Of a stretch of DNA of 64,000 nucleotides, positions 1 to 13,349 are shown in pieces (the stretch's first letter is position 1; the number at the start of each line of letters is the position of its first letter). Under the pieces are notes generated by a model, which ran no database searches, was not told the DNA's origin, and saw only the letters and a list, made by a program, of their open reading frames with translations. This DNA is from Rhynchosporium graminicola (lineage: Eukaryota; Ascomycota; Leotiomycetes; Helotiales; Ploettnerulaceae). The stretch lies in assembly GCA_900074885.1 (NCBI GenBank), contig FJUW01000006.1:746512-810511 (forward strand). Reading direction: 5' to 3'. A program made the translations under genes and the position numbers.

Positions 1-411
1 TTGTGGAGCCTTTTCCCATCAGGCAAATGCCAACAGCCAGTCTATAGTGCAATTCCAAAGTAACTCTAATTCAGACAATGAATTTGATAAGAAGATCCCT
101 TACGTTGTATGTGTGTGTCGAGTGCGGTCTGGCCTAGTATGCAACTACTCTATAACCTCTGTAGCCGAGCACTTGAGTTATCGTCGGCTATCGTGGTGAC
201 TTTAAATTTTGCACCCCAATACAGGTGGGGTCGTTGGTATCAAGCGAGCTTAGGTTTTCCTACCCGTTGGAGTAGCGCCGAAGAAGGAAAGGGATGTGAA
301 TGTAATAAGGAAAGATGGTATGCGAGATAGAGCCATCCGAGCTTGTTACTGCCTTGGAGCGATAGCAGGGCACATCTTCGTGTCATATTACATAGAATAT
401 ATCTTGTCCTG

Positions 412-475
412 TAACACTGCAACACCTGCAATACCTGCAATACTTGCAACACCTGCAGTGTCTGCAGTGCCTGCA
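412..475. repeat. Short minisatellite, 9-bp unit close to aacacctgc
   Basis: About seven imperfect copies of a 9-bp unit (variants of AACACCTGC / AATACCTGC / AGTGCCTGC) run head to tail. Because 9 is divisible by 3, every frame through it stays open and reads as a short Ala/Thr/Pro repeat. I see no gene around it that would make this a real protein repeat. Confidence 0.8.
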
Positions 476-3400
476 TAACTTGAGGCAGATCCAGAGGTTG
501 ACCCAAAGAATGCAGAATCTATTATATAGGTGGAGTTCCTAAAAACACTATCTCATGTTGAAGTTACGAGCAAGACGCCCCTTTTTCTGATACTGGCGTC
601 ACATATAGCAGGGCCAGAGTTCCAAGATGGAGCAAGCTGTACCCAAGGCGAAAACGGACTCAGTAAGCGCAAAGTCAAAACGTATATGCGATCGACTAGG
701 TATCGACCGCGAGTTACTATACAAGAAGAGCTTTCTTCAACGACGGAACCTGGACCACCATATCAAGAAAGCTCATGGAGTACCAGGTCCGGGTCTCATC
801 AATTAAACAGTTGGAGACGACACGACGCTTTAAAGACTACAATTCAGCGACGAACCTCTAGGTGCCTGTCTTGAGTTTCTTTGGGAGAATGACCGAGAAC
901 CCTTGCCCAAAATCCTTATTTCATCCACTAATATCGTGATTGCCACACTTGGGCAGAAATGTGATAACATGAGACGGGAAATATTGACGTGTAGAGGATG
1001 CCACCCAGGATCTCAGACAACCGATCATATCCAGCTCGGGTGCCACAGACATTGGTTATAGCAGAAGCTCAGACAGAATCAGATCAACCTTTATAGACTT
1101 AGCCACTGCCTTGGGTATCGCCAACGAACACCGACCAGAAAGGGCAATACTCGCTATCCAATAGTTCAAAGACGCCATGATACACCGAATCCAGCGAGGT
1201 CTTGGAACAAAGAATCGGAGGGGAAAAGGTGGGAGGATGGTGAGACAGAAGAACCGCAGCAAACGAATAAGGAGCAAGCAGGGGAATTGTCTTCAAGACG
1301 TGCTACAATACGATATGAAACGATCACGTATGTGGCTATGTCAACCGCTAGCTCTTGACTAGCTGTCGCAGGAAGGAAAGCGTCACTTCGACGATTAACA
1401 CGCAAAGATTTCTCAAGACTGGGGAGTTCCAAGGAATCCTATCGGGACGTGTGTCTTCGGCGCTGCTGCATGGAGGGCACTCTACCCTTCCTTCGCAGCT
1501 TGCTAATTGTTTTCAAGTGCAGTCAATCCCGACTCCCTGGGCTGAAGGAATGTAAGCATTCAAAATACATACGGTACATATAGTTGAGTCTACTGATGAC
1601 AGTGAGCGTATGAATACGAAGATCACAATATATATCTCACACGCGCTATGGTATGGTTTGCTGATAGTAGATGTAATCGAAGCGGGCCAGATCTCCTTAG
1701 CCTTGTTGACTCTGGGCCTTTGGTGATGTATAGTTCTCACACTCGCGAACCAGATCCTATGTCGACTGCACATAATTTGGGAATCTGATGTAGAGAATCA
1801 GGGCCCGAAAGAACATCATGCATGCAAAGGCAAGATTCTGGCGCTAGTGTGGATTTCCCATGCCTGGACATTTTGAAGAGGCACCGAGAAACTCCTGATT
1901 TACTTTTAGGTATTACGCCTAGCTAAAGGGCATAACTATATCCTGGTGCCTACACGTTCCAACTAGTATAAATACGCAACATTTAGGTTTTAGCTTTCTA
2001 TTGAAATCTAGGAGTAAGAGTCCTATAGTCGTAGTAAGTATCGGCTTTTAAAAACGCAGATTTAGGTTAAAGATAGTCGCCCGGACTTAACTTATCTATT
2101 TTAGTCTTAGAGTAAGAGTTTTAGAAGTATTATTACTTTCTCGTCGTACCTTATCCTTTAGCATAATAAGGATAGTAGTAACACTAAGATGAAAGAGACT
2201 ATAAGCTAGGAGGGCCTACTTCACCAGATTCGTCGTACGGGAGACTTGTGGCGAGGATATTGGGAAGTGTATAGTCGGGGAGTCAGAAATCGCAACCCGA
2301 TGATGACCTAGTTAGACCAGATATAAGGTATTGGATTTCCTTGGAGGACTGTTTTGGATTGGGATCTATAAAGATCGTCAGATTGTATAGCGAAATAAAC
2401 TGCGTGATATAGTCAGTCACAAGCTCGAAAACTTCCGTAAATCCTGAGATTCTGTGGCGCGGAGTGTTTGTCGGCTCGGAGGTTAGCCCGTTCATCAATT
2501 GATTCCCGATCTGGCGACGAGCCATGATTCACGTTATCGCTTGCCGCTAAGAAAAGTATTAATCTATACTTATTTAAATCGCAGCCCGCACGTTTGTAGC
2601 TCGACTAGAGTATCTCTCGACACGCCGCACGATATACGAGTCAGTGTGCAAGCCGGCATTTAAATGCCTAAAAGGAATGCAATACGCGCGCAGACAGTCA
2701 AAGAAGCCCAAGCGAAGAAGAATTCAAATCCAGGTGCCGGAATATTAAACGGCTTCCCTTTCGAGGGACGGCGCAGCATCAAATGGTTGGAGCTGGTTAT
2801 GATTAGTAGACGTTGTAGATAGCCGACTGCTGGGCCTCTACTAGCGGTTCTTCTCAACAAAAATCGGCTCAGATCCTGACATCTCAGTGTCCTCCCCAGC
2901 CAGAAGTGGCTCATGGTGGAATCATTTCCTCCGACGCAAGTAAACATCTTTATATCTTAACTTCTAATCTAGAGTAACTAAAAAATCTCTGCTAATTGTT
3001 GATTTCGACTCAAGCGTTGTGTCTCCTGGTGCATTTCTTCGAGAGCTTTCTTGCTAGCTTTTCGATTCGGACGACTAAGAAAGTAAGAGACTTAATTATT
3101 TCTAAATAACGGGATGCTTCATAGGAGGGACATGGCTGTTGAAACTTTAAAGTCAAAGTTCACGGCGACAAAGATCGGAATGTCAAACTGAGACGTCTGA
3201 CGGAACGAGAAGCTGCTGCGGACCGGAGGAGAGGAGCGGTCAGGGATACGAAGCGCATAGAAGGCACTCTAGGAGTCGTAGTCGAGAATCTACAGATGCA
3301 TGCAACTACTCGGTCGAGGCCTCAGTGCCTAACCGAAGGACAAGGAGGATACGAAGGCGAAGAGAGTGAACGTGAAAGGAGGGAAACAACCTCGATCGTG

Positions 3401-6002
3401 TAGGGTTATCCAAAGCTCGCCATTGATTCAGAAACGACTTTTCTCTTCTCAAGACTCTCTCTGATCCTGCGGAAGCGGTCGTGGTAATGATCGCCAGAGC
3501 GAAGAAACTAGCATCCTCTACTTTCGCTATTCGAGAAATGGAAAAAGTGACGACTTTCCAAGAGCTTCGGCATGCTCCTCGCATTCCGTTTCTTGACCGG
3601 TGTCTTCGGCTCGCCTGTGCTCGTAAATCGCTCTATTAGCTTTAACTTAAGCTATTATTTCTAATCTTTCTAAACAGAATAGCGTTTATATTCACAGGAA
3701 AGCGCCTTAAAACGCATCGCCACGTCACGAAATGCGAAGGGAAGATGGAAATACCGAGCGATCGTGGAATGGTCGAGCCTACGAGTGCTACTGCCGAAGT
3801 CCGCGCCTGGGTATATGGTCGCTTCGACCTTGGTGAGTGTAAGACTTTGTAATTTGGCCAACTGCAAACTTCCTGCTGCTGTAAACGAACTCAACAGATT
3901 GACACTGGTAATTTGACTGATCTGACAGGTTTGCAATCGAGCTATTCCACTACTCGCGAAAGATTGCAAAGTAGATCGGGCAAGAGCGTTTACGGGTAAT
4001 GGGAAGTCGAGTGTAGATTATTCCCGCTGGAGAAATCATTATGAATGTGGTTGATAAACAACCTGATCTCACGATACAAGAAAGATATCATTTTGTGGTT
4101 GAGTGAACCCTTTTGGTTAATCTCGTTGCTTGCGACTTTTGGTTATGATATATATAAAAAAGTATAGCTTTTAGAAAGGGTTCTATTAGCTTTACTTCTT
4201 ACTTTAAACTACTTATATTATTGGGGAAAAAAAACTTCGTGCGACTCTTTTCGAGGCTGGCGCTGAAAGGTAAACAAAATTAGGAACAAAACATACCACG
4301 AAGACGCTCCCATGCGCGTTTGTTTTCGGATTATTTGTTTTTGTTCTTGTTGATTTGGACAGACAGGTACAGACAACGTCAACAAAAAAGCCCCGAAGAG
4401 TCGAAGCCACCATCCTCATTGAAGAGCCAGAACTTTGATCCTCCTCAAAATGATACTCTTCAGATAGCTGATAATAGCTCCTTCATGTCGCCGATGACTG
4501 ATTCCGCAGACTTGGCATTTCGGATTTCAAGCTTGAAATTGGGACCGCTGGGGCAGCGCGTTCGTCACGCATAGTCGATGTTCTTGTGTGTACATTTCCC
4601 ACACCATCTCTGACATTTCTGATTGGCCCTGGGAGTTAGCCAGTTCTTAATCTTCTCGGATCTCTCTCTCCAGATGGGCTCGATACGTTTGATACGTACT
4701 TTGGCATTATCTCTAGGTTTACAGAAAGCAGAGAAGTTTCTTGTCGTTTCCATTCGAGCTGTCGTCAGAAAGAAGAGCGATTTATGACATGGAGTGAGTC
4801 AAAATATATCCAAAGCGTGTTCAAGGCGTTACAGCGAAACGCGCGCGTCAGAGCCAGATTGGCGGGAGCATCAGAATCTTATCGCAAGATTAGAATCTCT
4901 GCACTTTTGAAAATTTATGTGGTCTTAGGTGTAGCTTATAGGTTTTTAGTTATAAAAGGAATAGGTCAGGAACCAAACTATGAGATTCTTGGGGGCCGTA
5001 AGCAAAGTTTCATAATAAACGTGGAGACTTCCCAGACTTGTGTACTCAACCCTCTCGGAATAAGCAAAATTATAGTATACTTTGCGCGATAAGGGACAAT
5101 TGATACTCACAAACTAAGCATGTCCCCCCATCAATCAAGCGCTTTTAGTGTTCCTCTGTGAAGAAGGGCCTATTCTCAAGGGGAAATACCTTAACTTGCT
5201 CGAAAACTTCACTAGTGTTCGTGTGTCTGCGGGAGGCCGGGGCAAAGGTCCTTGAAAAACCGAGAAGTTTCTAGTGCTGGAAGTGGCGTAGAAGAACGGT
5301 TATTGGTCTTTAGACGGGTCGAGTATCCATGGATAGTGATAGTTTCTGGACTTCGTCAGGACCTGGCAAAAGGATAAACGGGTTCAGAGGTAAATAACAG
5401 TGATATACGGATCTGCTCACGAAAGTACTCGTGCTCTAATCCTTCGACAAGGTTTTGCATATGGCTTTGGGGTTCCTACCTATTATTCTCTTCCACTTAT
5501 CAAGCCGTAAAAGGAGAGATTGTGACGGCCCCGGGTGATGATGAGCTAAGTACAGTTAATTACAAAACAAGCTTCAGTCTGTCCTCTTGAGCGCTGGCCG
5601 TATATGCTTGTCATCTTTTACAGAGGTAATCGGTAATGTTTTTAAGCGGGCAGAGCGGGAAGTCGAGGGACTGTAGTGCAATGGTCGGCCATTGCCAACG
5701 CCACCTTGAAAGCTGTCAAAAGCGCTATAGTGAGTACTGTCGCATGAAGCGGTAGCTTGCGAACTTGAAGAACATAGCAGCATTCCAAGTGACGTCTTTT
5801 GCGTGAACCCAAACGAACTCTCATTTTATAGCCCGAGTGCGTAGACATCTATCTACACTCCCAAGAACAATGGCGTAAGCAAGATCCTTACAAACGAGTA
5901 CTACGATATCTTCAGCTTTGGATTTAAGATCCAATCTACAGGCACCAAACGTAATCCTGTCTTAGCTCACCAGAAGCGTGCTCTGTTTTTTTTTCAGCGC
6001 TT

Positions 6003-6653
6003 TCATTTAGAGCGCTTGCTTAATAAGAGCCTGTTTAGCACAAGAGTATCAATATCGACTTGTTTATTCAGAAGCTGGGGAATCTGGGTAAACCTGATCA
6101 GGGTAGTGATATAGCCAAGAAATTCATCTATTCGGAATTTAATTTCCTTGGAGAAATGGCTTTCGACGATTTTTAATATGTTGATTGGGGTAGATTGTGA
6201 GACTTGGTAAAAGCGTCGGATCCTTGGCTTGAGCCGCTTGATCTTATGCTCGGGGCTTGTGCTTCGGGTTACGCTTGTGGACATTCTATGGCGCCAGGCT
6301 CTTCTTGTCAAGCTCGCTTAACGTATTCCATCTAAATGGACTTTCGGTTCCTGTGTTAAAGTGATCAAGTAAAGCGATGTAAAGACCGCTGTATGATTGT
6401 ATCAACTTCTTAGCCTCAATGCAGTCAAGAGCCTGATCTTTAGCAGCAGACTTCAAAGATAAGGTGAGCAGTATAACTGCCTGATGAAAGTTATCAACAA
6501 ATTCCGCAAGGGCAGTGTGTCCCAAGCAGAAATGGAAGCGCCTTCATAGAACATGGCGCAACTATGATAAAGCTTTTCTTTCTTGTATATAGCGTGCCTG
6601 ATTAACCTCACAAAAATCTGGCGGCTGGTGAAAGTAGTGCCTCGATTATTCAA
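6003..6653 (-). pseudogene. Possible frameshifted coding relic, family unknown
   Basis: On the minus strand three overlapping frames (6653-6453, 6525-6286, 6311-6003) continue one another and have protein-like composition. Amphipathic helical stretches such as KIVESHFSKEIKFRIDEFLG lie near the end. This could be one ORF broken by two frameshifts, or exons with unrecognised introns. I recognise no domain, and chance overlap is a real alternative. Confidence 0.25.
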
Positions 6654-8003
6654 TTCATCATCTACTTAGAAGTATACCGAAAATTGAGCAGCGCAGTACG
6701 CTTGGCCTATCTTACTTAGGTCGTCGACATCGAGGTTGCCTCTGCAACACAGCTGGAGTATCTAATGGCCGTCCTGAAATAGAGCGCGTGCATTTTTCGG
6801 AAGATATCACGGAGCACACCTCATCTTTCCTCGAGTGTGACTGTTGTAGGGCACTACGTCCCAAGGGGAGTAAGTTGATCAATCATCCAGGGACTATTTG
6901 CTTTAATGACTATTCTAGACTGAATTGTACGTCTCTCCCTGGGCTAATACACATGACTGAGGTTCTGGAACGCGCTATACGTCTTCAAGCCTGAATACTG
7001 GATTAATCCAGGCTGCACCGACGTCAAGTTAACAAGCCGGCCGTTCTCTCCCGACCCTCGCGTCTGCCCTAGAGAACTGTTCGTCTTGACGGCAGTTATA
7101 TTTTGTCTCATATCGTTTTCTCGACTCGGAACAACAGTAAAGGTGCAGCTTTCTGATATAAATAGTTTCCTTCGACGGAGTGATAGAGCTCGATCGGCTG
7201 CAAATTGTATATGTGTCTTCGAAGTGTGCGTCAATGAAGAAGTTGCGGACCTGAAAGGTAAAAGCATCAGCACGTCTCCAGTAAGATCGTACGCGTTCTA
7301 TCAACAGTCTCCATAACAGGGTTAGTTCTTGTACAGTTCCCGAGTTTAAGCCTATAAGTTTGACGTATATGTACGTCAGGAGTATTCTAGTGTAGGAGAA
7401 GATAGGCCTTACTCAGGCAGAGGCGCTTGAGCAGTGGAGGCAGAGGGCAAGTGGGAAACTTATATATTAAAAATTGGAAGATCAATGAAAGTAAGTAAAC
7501 TCAGCCAAAGCAAGTATATTTGTATTGAGCTTTCTCATGGAGGCCACCTATATGCCAAGACAGAATTTTCTCCTGGATTCTCTTCAAATCCGAGACCGTG
7601 TTTCTTATGCCTTCTTGGAAACAAATGACCTTAGCAGACACCTTTGCATCCTCGATCCTCCTCCTAGCCTCCTTGAAATCCCCGTCTGTTTCTGTCGCAG
7701 TATCCGTGATGTATGACAACAGGGCGCTTGTCTGTATGTCATCACAATTACCCCATAGTACTGTGGCAGCGTGACGATAAGATTTCTCCTAATAGGTATA
7801 GCATGTGTCGCAGGTCATTGGGCCCTTTATCCCTTGCTGTTTAAATCGTTAGCCTTATCACAAAAGAGCAAGCTCTCTGTGAAGGTTACTATTGACAGCT
7901 CTGAAATGTTTTCTGAAAGACAAAGTGTAACGTTGCTAGGACTTATCTTCAACGTATAGGAATAAATCATAAGACCGAAGTGTTATTCAGATTGTAGGTG
8001 GTG

Positions 8004-8378
8004 CTATCCGGGCTTGTAGTAGCTGAAACTAAAAGAGGAACTTACCGACGTATCAGCTTTACAATTATACGCAGACTTCACACAGTTAGAACATGTAAAC
8101 AACTCTTTGTAACCTGCTTATGATTATTGACTTACATTCTGGCAACAAGCTGTTCCTTGCGGTTGTGGCCAACCCGCCGAATGACATATGCATGGACCCA
8201 CAGCCTGTGAATTATCCAACCTGGCGCAACAGCGGTTCTGCGAGTCGCATACAATGCTCCGCTCCTCGATAAAGTCCCTTGTAGTCAGGCTGTCTGAAGT
8301 GTTTTCGGTCGGAACTCCTGCGGCAAGGCTGGATATATAGCCGCTGACGAGGAAGAGAGCGAGTATGTGTCGTGCCAT
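8004..8378 (-). CDS. Small secreted eight-cysteine protein (effector candidate)
   Basis: Two-exon model on the minus strand: exon 1 8378-8136, intron 8135-8076 (60 nt, GTAAGT donor, TTCTAAC branch-like box, AAG acceptor), exon 2 8075-8004, giving 104 aa. Residues 1-20 are a signal peptide (MARHILALFLVSGYISSLAA). The mature part has cysteines ordered C-x5-CC-x11-C-x1-C-x12-CC-x6-C. Without splicing, the frame stops a few codons after the CC pair with seven cysteines; splicing supplies the eighth and makes the count even, which supports the intron. The C-CC-C-C-CC-C order resembles hydrophobins, but the loops are far too short and the protein is not strongly hydrophobic, so I do not call it one. 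A second GTAAGT at 8045 could start another intron, so the last 14 residues are uncertain. Likely extracellular; function unknown. Confidence 0.65.
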
Positions 8379-11089
8379 GGTTATTGGTTGAAGGGTATTT
8401 GAGGCAACTGGTCCTGATCAAGTAGAGGTGGGGAATATGTGATCTCGGGTGGGTAAGAACTGTGCAGCAAGTACTGTTCAAGTATCCTTTCCTTACGAAA
8501 GGAATCTCAATATAAAACGTTTTTACAATTTGTATCCATATCTAAATAATATTTTACTATAAACCTAATTCGAATGAAATATACTGAGTTTTGGCCCAAA
8601 AAAGACAACTATATGCTGTCTGTGCGTAATAGTACAATATTCAACCCGTGCAAGGGGTATTGGCTAATCAGCTACGGAGATGCGCTTTCTCGAACTTTTT
8701 CTGAAGGTATTAGATTCGGGGTTGAAAGTATAGATAATACATGGTTGATCTTTATGGCCTACCTATATACGAAGTAGTGAGCGAAGCTTTCGTACGGGAC
8801 AGCCCAGGTAGGTCTCGTCTAGCACTATATGTGATACAATTCGTGTCCACAATACTCCTGTGGAAAACATTAAGTAGCGATTGACTACGCTGGAATAGAC
8901 ACAGACCTAGACCTCTATCCCGTACGTAAGGAAATCAGGCTAGTAAGGCTCAACTCCTCAGGAAACCTGACTATTCTCGCCCTTGGCAACCCTTCTCAAT
9001 TTGAATTTCCACTTTTAGAAGCTTAATATGAACTTCTTTGGTGTAATAACACAAAAGTGATACCGTAGTATCAAACCAGAAGGGCTTATACTTTATATCA
9101 ATTAAAGGAAGTTCAGTCTACAAGAGGTAGACTAGCTCATTTCGTAACAAAAGCCTCGTAATTTTTCATTATTGGCCGATTCAACTACTCCTAATCGTGC
9201 CAGTAGTAATTCCCCACATGGTGGCAAGTTTGAAGTGTACTACTTCGTACATGGCCGATTAAATGTAGATTCAGCGTCCGTGCGCGCTTCTTTATTCAAA
9301 ATACTATACAATTCAGCTTGCATGAATTCTATTTCAAATTTTGTATATCCTTATTACATAGAGCTATATGCGTATGCAAATTTTCCGCTTTTCAATCGAT
9401 ATAATAATCATTACAGGACGCTGTTTCTCATGAGTGTATGCAGGGATGTCAAATTTACGTTTATTTGGCCATGTACGAAGTACGTTCCGCCCCTCCGGGA
9501 TGCCCCTGATCAACTTGCAACACGTAGCAACATGGGACAGCTAACTATTGGCATGATAAGGCCTATAGTACACTAAGTACGAGAGGGGGTTTGTAGTGGG
9601 TCTCGTACACCAGGGTATTCTACTTCAGTATTTACTGTAATTTATGGAGAGAATTCCAAAGCCTGATTGGAAGGTCGATCTCTCGGCACACCCCGGGGTG
9701 TGCGAGACCAGCGCAAACCCCCTTTTGTACCCAGAATCACAAGCCGCAACAAAGCATGTCGAATCGAAGTGTATCTAGGTAAGGTGGCCTGGACTTCAAT
9801 GGACTGAACTTCCCTATCTCATTCATCCTCTTGTTACCTTTCTGGTACAGTGTAAACCTCTTGGAAAAGTACCGCAGATACGAATGTTGATACTTAACAA
9901 ATGAGCATTTAAGCCTTGAAATAGACTTTAATAAGTCGCATTAATAGTATTAAAGGTTATTGAACGACTACGAGTTTTTCTACTTCTAATTAAACCAAAA
10001 TAGAAAGCAACTCCTGTACGTCGCATTTCCGTAAAATTTTCTCAGCTCTCAATCATAAGAACTCTACTTTGCTGTTTAGATTCTCCTCGAGACCTCTATT
10101 ATTAGTTTTGCATTCGATCAAAGACGCTATTTACCTCAAATGTGCAGAGAATTGATTCTATAAGCGATCCCTAGAAGTCATCAGTTATAAACCCATTTAT
10201 TTCCTCTCCCGAAGATAGATCTATAACTACTAATCTCGCAATTCGAGACAGTAAGACTAACGCTATCATTTCCCAACACGATCATCACAATAAACGAGGA
10301 ACCCGGTAACTCGAGCGATTCGTCTATTTGATCTTAAGTATACTATGCGTAGATTTTGAGGGCTCTTGGAAATGAGCCCATCTTACAGGATATAAAACGA
10401 TAATATATCTTCCTAGAGCGGTGATAACACAGGGTGATTTGCAGGTACTTACATTGGTGAAGAAGCTTTTCAGGTGAATCACGACCTTGGGAGCGAGTAG
10501 AAGGGCACTTTTCAGTTCGCCTTTATACCTATTGCCGATATAGACGACTTCTTTATATTAAGACTTGTTTGGGAGGACTTTACCTGACCTGTTAAATAAG
10601 GTATTGATTGACGTGCTCGAAAATGCTCGGTGCGCCCTAGTATTATATACTACCAAGGAAGGATTGGATCAGACTTAATCCAGCTTTACACTAACTAACG
10701 ACTAGTCAGCGTAGTAGCGAGTGTTTCGGCTACAAGGGAAACAAAAAACACGATCAATAGTTATATGTCAGCGCTATACTTAGTATCTTAAAGCTGTGGG
10801 CTTTATGTTATAATAACTCCATTTTGGGGTGATAGGTGCTATATCTCTTCTCTACATCTCTCACTCTCGTATATAAACGTAGATGAGGATATAAGGAAGT
10901 TGCTGGTTACTATCGGTTGATGAAGTGAGGTGCGTTTACATGTTTATCAATGTAGTAGCTGAAGCTCTGCTTCCCAAGACAGACTCTCAACAATACTGGC
11001 GTTGCCTACAAGCAGCAAGCGCCAGTTGTCGACAGACAATTCAAGAACCGACTCATCTGCTTTCTGCACCAGGCACACCGCGGGAGTGA
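8379..11089. other. Intergenic, no supported gene
   Basis: Only short chance frames. The longest (9172-9576 plus) has no ATG at its start and no recognisable domain. No RNA gene was recognised. Confidence 0.6.
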
Positions 11090-11772
11090 GTGCTGATCTA
11101 TATAGGTACTACTACTATTGACAAATTGTCCCGTATCTTTCACGAGAAGGACCATACACTCAGCCATGCTGCCGTCTCACGAGTGTGCCAGTTTGCTTGG
11201 ATCATGTCGACCCTCTACCTCCTCCACGGCTTCTTTTGCGGCAGATTCTGTCTCTCGACCCTCTTCTCCTGGGACACTATCATATGGATGACATCCTAGC
11301 TCCTCATCACAGTCGCTTTAAGGGTATACGATATCGCTATCGGGACACTCAAGGCCACCTCTATCAAAATCTTCGTCTCGTTTTGCATCTTTGTTAGTGT
11401 ACCTAATACCCAACCTCATTGGCGATGTCTGGTTCCGGGTCCATAGAGAGCGTCCTACTATGGGTTGGAAGACGACCCTGTTGAACTCTGGTACGCTCGT
11501 GCTGTCGATTATATATACTGTATATTCTCCAGGCGTGCGTTATGATGTATATAGTCCGACGCATCCGATTAGTGCTACTAAAGCTAGCGGATCTAGATCT
11601 GGATCAGATTATGACATTCGTAGTTACATTGATAGCTGCTCCTCCGTACTTGACTCCTGTATGGTGGGATCATGGTTGTGTTTATGTAGCTTCTTTATAT
11701 TTTAGATTCCTTATTGTTTCCATAGTAAGGGCCCAAGTGGAGGATATAACATGGAAGGTCGGGTTGGATTAG
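11090..11772 (+). pseudogene. Broken multi-pass membrane-protein gene (relic)
   Basis: From about 11090 one frame reads a hydrophobic, protein-like sequence (SRVCQFAWIMSTLYLLHGFF, then SWDTIIWMT), meets a TAG at 11297, and continues in the same frame with LLITVALRVYDIAIGTLKAT and a further hydrophobic segment. It then shifts frame near 11395 into YLIPNLIGDVWFR and another membrane-like stretch (NSGTLVLSIIYTVYS). A later frame to 11772 also holds hydrophobic segments. This looks like a fungal integral membrane protein inactivated by one stop and at least one frameshift. Family not recognised; unmodelled introns are the main alternative. Confidence 0.4.
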
Positions 11773-12372
11773 GTTAGGTTAGATCAGGGACCTCAACGAA
11801 TCCAGCTTGTAGTTATGATTAAATACAGCGATATATATAGCAGGCATAGCGAGCGAGTTGTCGGGCTTTAGACGAGACAAGATATATCCAGCTACTATAG
11901 CTAGCAAACGACAAAGGACTCCTCCGGCTACCACAACATAACAAAGACAAACAGCATGTCCCATGAAACCTAACCTAACCTGCTTACCTCACCTACCTAC
12001 CAACCATCCACTCCTTCTCTGTACAAGATAAGATACCTACCTACCTATCTACCTTCCTTCCTGCATTCCTTCCTTCCTTCCTTCATTATTCATACATACA
12101 AGTAACATCCCTCATCTCTCATCTCTTCTCTCTTCCCTCCTTTCACCCCGATCAAAGCCATACACAAAGTAAAGTATCGAGAAAATATACATCGCAAGCG
12201 AGACACGACACGACACGACACGACACGACGAGTCCCAACAGAGAACCGTCCAGGAAAAGATTTTTTCTTCTTATCAATCTTGCTACGTTCACAGTTCCCT
12301 TTAGGAAGAAAAAAAATAAAATAAAGAATTGGACGTGGCTTGCCCGCCCCGTCTGTTCATTCCTTCCTTAGC

Positions 12373-12432
12373 ATGAATGAATGAATGAATGAATGAATGA
12401 ATGAATGAATGGATGAATGAATGAATGAATGA
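12373..12432. repeat. ATGA tetranucleotide microsatellite
   Basis: About 15 near-perfect ATGA/GAAT units with a single interruption (GGATGA). Confidence 0.95.
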
Positions 12433-12674
12433 CCCATACATCTTTTTCAATATTCCAAACATACTTGGATTTGGATTTGGATTTGGTGAGGTGAAGAAGG
12501 GAAGGGAAGGAGAAGAAAGACGATTCCAAAGGGAAGAAGAAGAGGGAGAGGATAGGGAGGAAGAGAGATAACATGCTCGACTACCCTCCCCTCCCCTCCC
12601 TTCCCCTCCCTCTTTTGAGGTAGATAATATGTTAAGATCAAGACCGTGAAATCATTCTCTCTTTGACTCACACA

Positions 12675-12708
12675 CCTACCTACCTACCTATCTATCTATC
12701 TATCTATC
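12675..12708. repeat. TACC/TATC tetranucleotide microsatellite
   Basis: CTAC units pass into CTAT units within one tract, a typical point-mutated microsatellite. Confidence 0.9.
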
Positions 12709-13349
12709 CACAACATCAAGCACAAGCACAAGCATACTCGACCTCGACCTACGGACTCGCACTCAACCAACTATCGCCACTACCTCTACCACAGAGTAAT
12801 ATCACCTACCGACCTACCTCGTAAGAAGAGATCAACACAAGTCCTTCACAGAATCTAATGCAATATGATCTAAAAGAAACGTAGATAGATTTCTCAATTA
12901 CACTTCCTAACGCCTCATATCTCTTCTCTTCTCTATATACACATCTTTGCTCTTCTCAAGCAGCCCTCACCCATTCACCCACTCACGGACTAACAAGCAG
13001 AGCCACGTTCGCCAAACGCCTTACTCTAATCTACACTACACTACCTACGCCGAGGCAGCAAGTACGCTCGTAATCAGACCAGACCAGTCCAGACCCAAAT
13101 CAAAACCCTCTATAATGTTCTTCCGGCTTCCAGTCCCGTGTTATGTCCTGGCAGACCGACCGAGCACTGTGCTTTCTTTTTCATTCCGTTCCTTCTCTGA
13201 TGACAAGCGACCAGTGACCGCTGTGGCTCGAATTGGAAGCCCTCGTATGTATTCATCCCCACAAGCAAGCAAGCAAGCAAGCAAGCTGCAATTCAACCCC
13301 GCCTTCGCAAACAAACCGCGCTTCTGTCAAAGTTCAACGCCTGTGATGC

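Larger units (their letters stand above)
1..8003. other. Gene-poor region, no supported complete gene
   Basis: No reading frame here has a signal, domain or exon structure that I recognise. Frames are short (mostly under 110 codons) and overlap on both strands, as expected by chance. Patches around 1960-2215, 3620-3690 and 4150-4215 are TA-rich with few CA/TG steps and look like RIP-mutated transposon debris. A coding relic is possible at 6003-6653 and is listed separately. Confidence 0.6.
11773..13349. other. Intergenic, simple-sequence rich, 3' flank of the GT90 gene
   Basis: Full of short tandem repeats (CCTA/CTTC tracts near 11990-12090, ACGAC at about 12205-12230, ATGA at 12373-12432, TACC/TATC at 12675-12708, AAGC at 13262-13284) and pyrimidine-rich tracts. 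It contains no coding frame that I can support. The plus-strand frame 12947-13564 overlaps the 3' end of the minus-strand gene and is composed of repeats. Confidence 0.6.

Noticed and set aside
8004..8378. Hydrophobin assignment for the eight-cysteine protein
   Set aside because: Cysteine order fits but the spacing does not (one residue between C4 and C5), and the protein lacks hydrophobin hydrophobicity.
9172..9576. 134-codon plus-strand frame
   Set aside because: No ATG at its start (ATT), no signal, no domain, located in AT-rich intergenic sequence.
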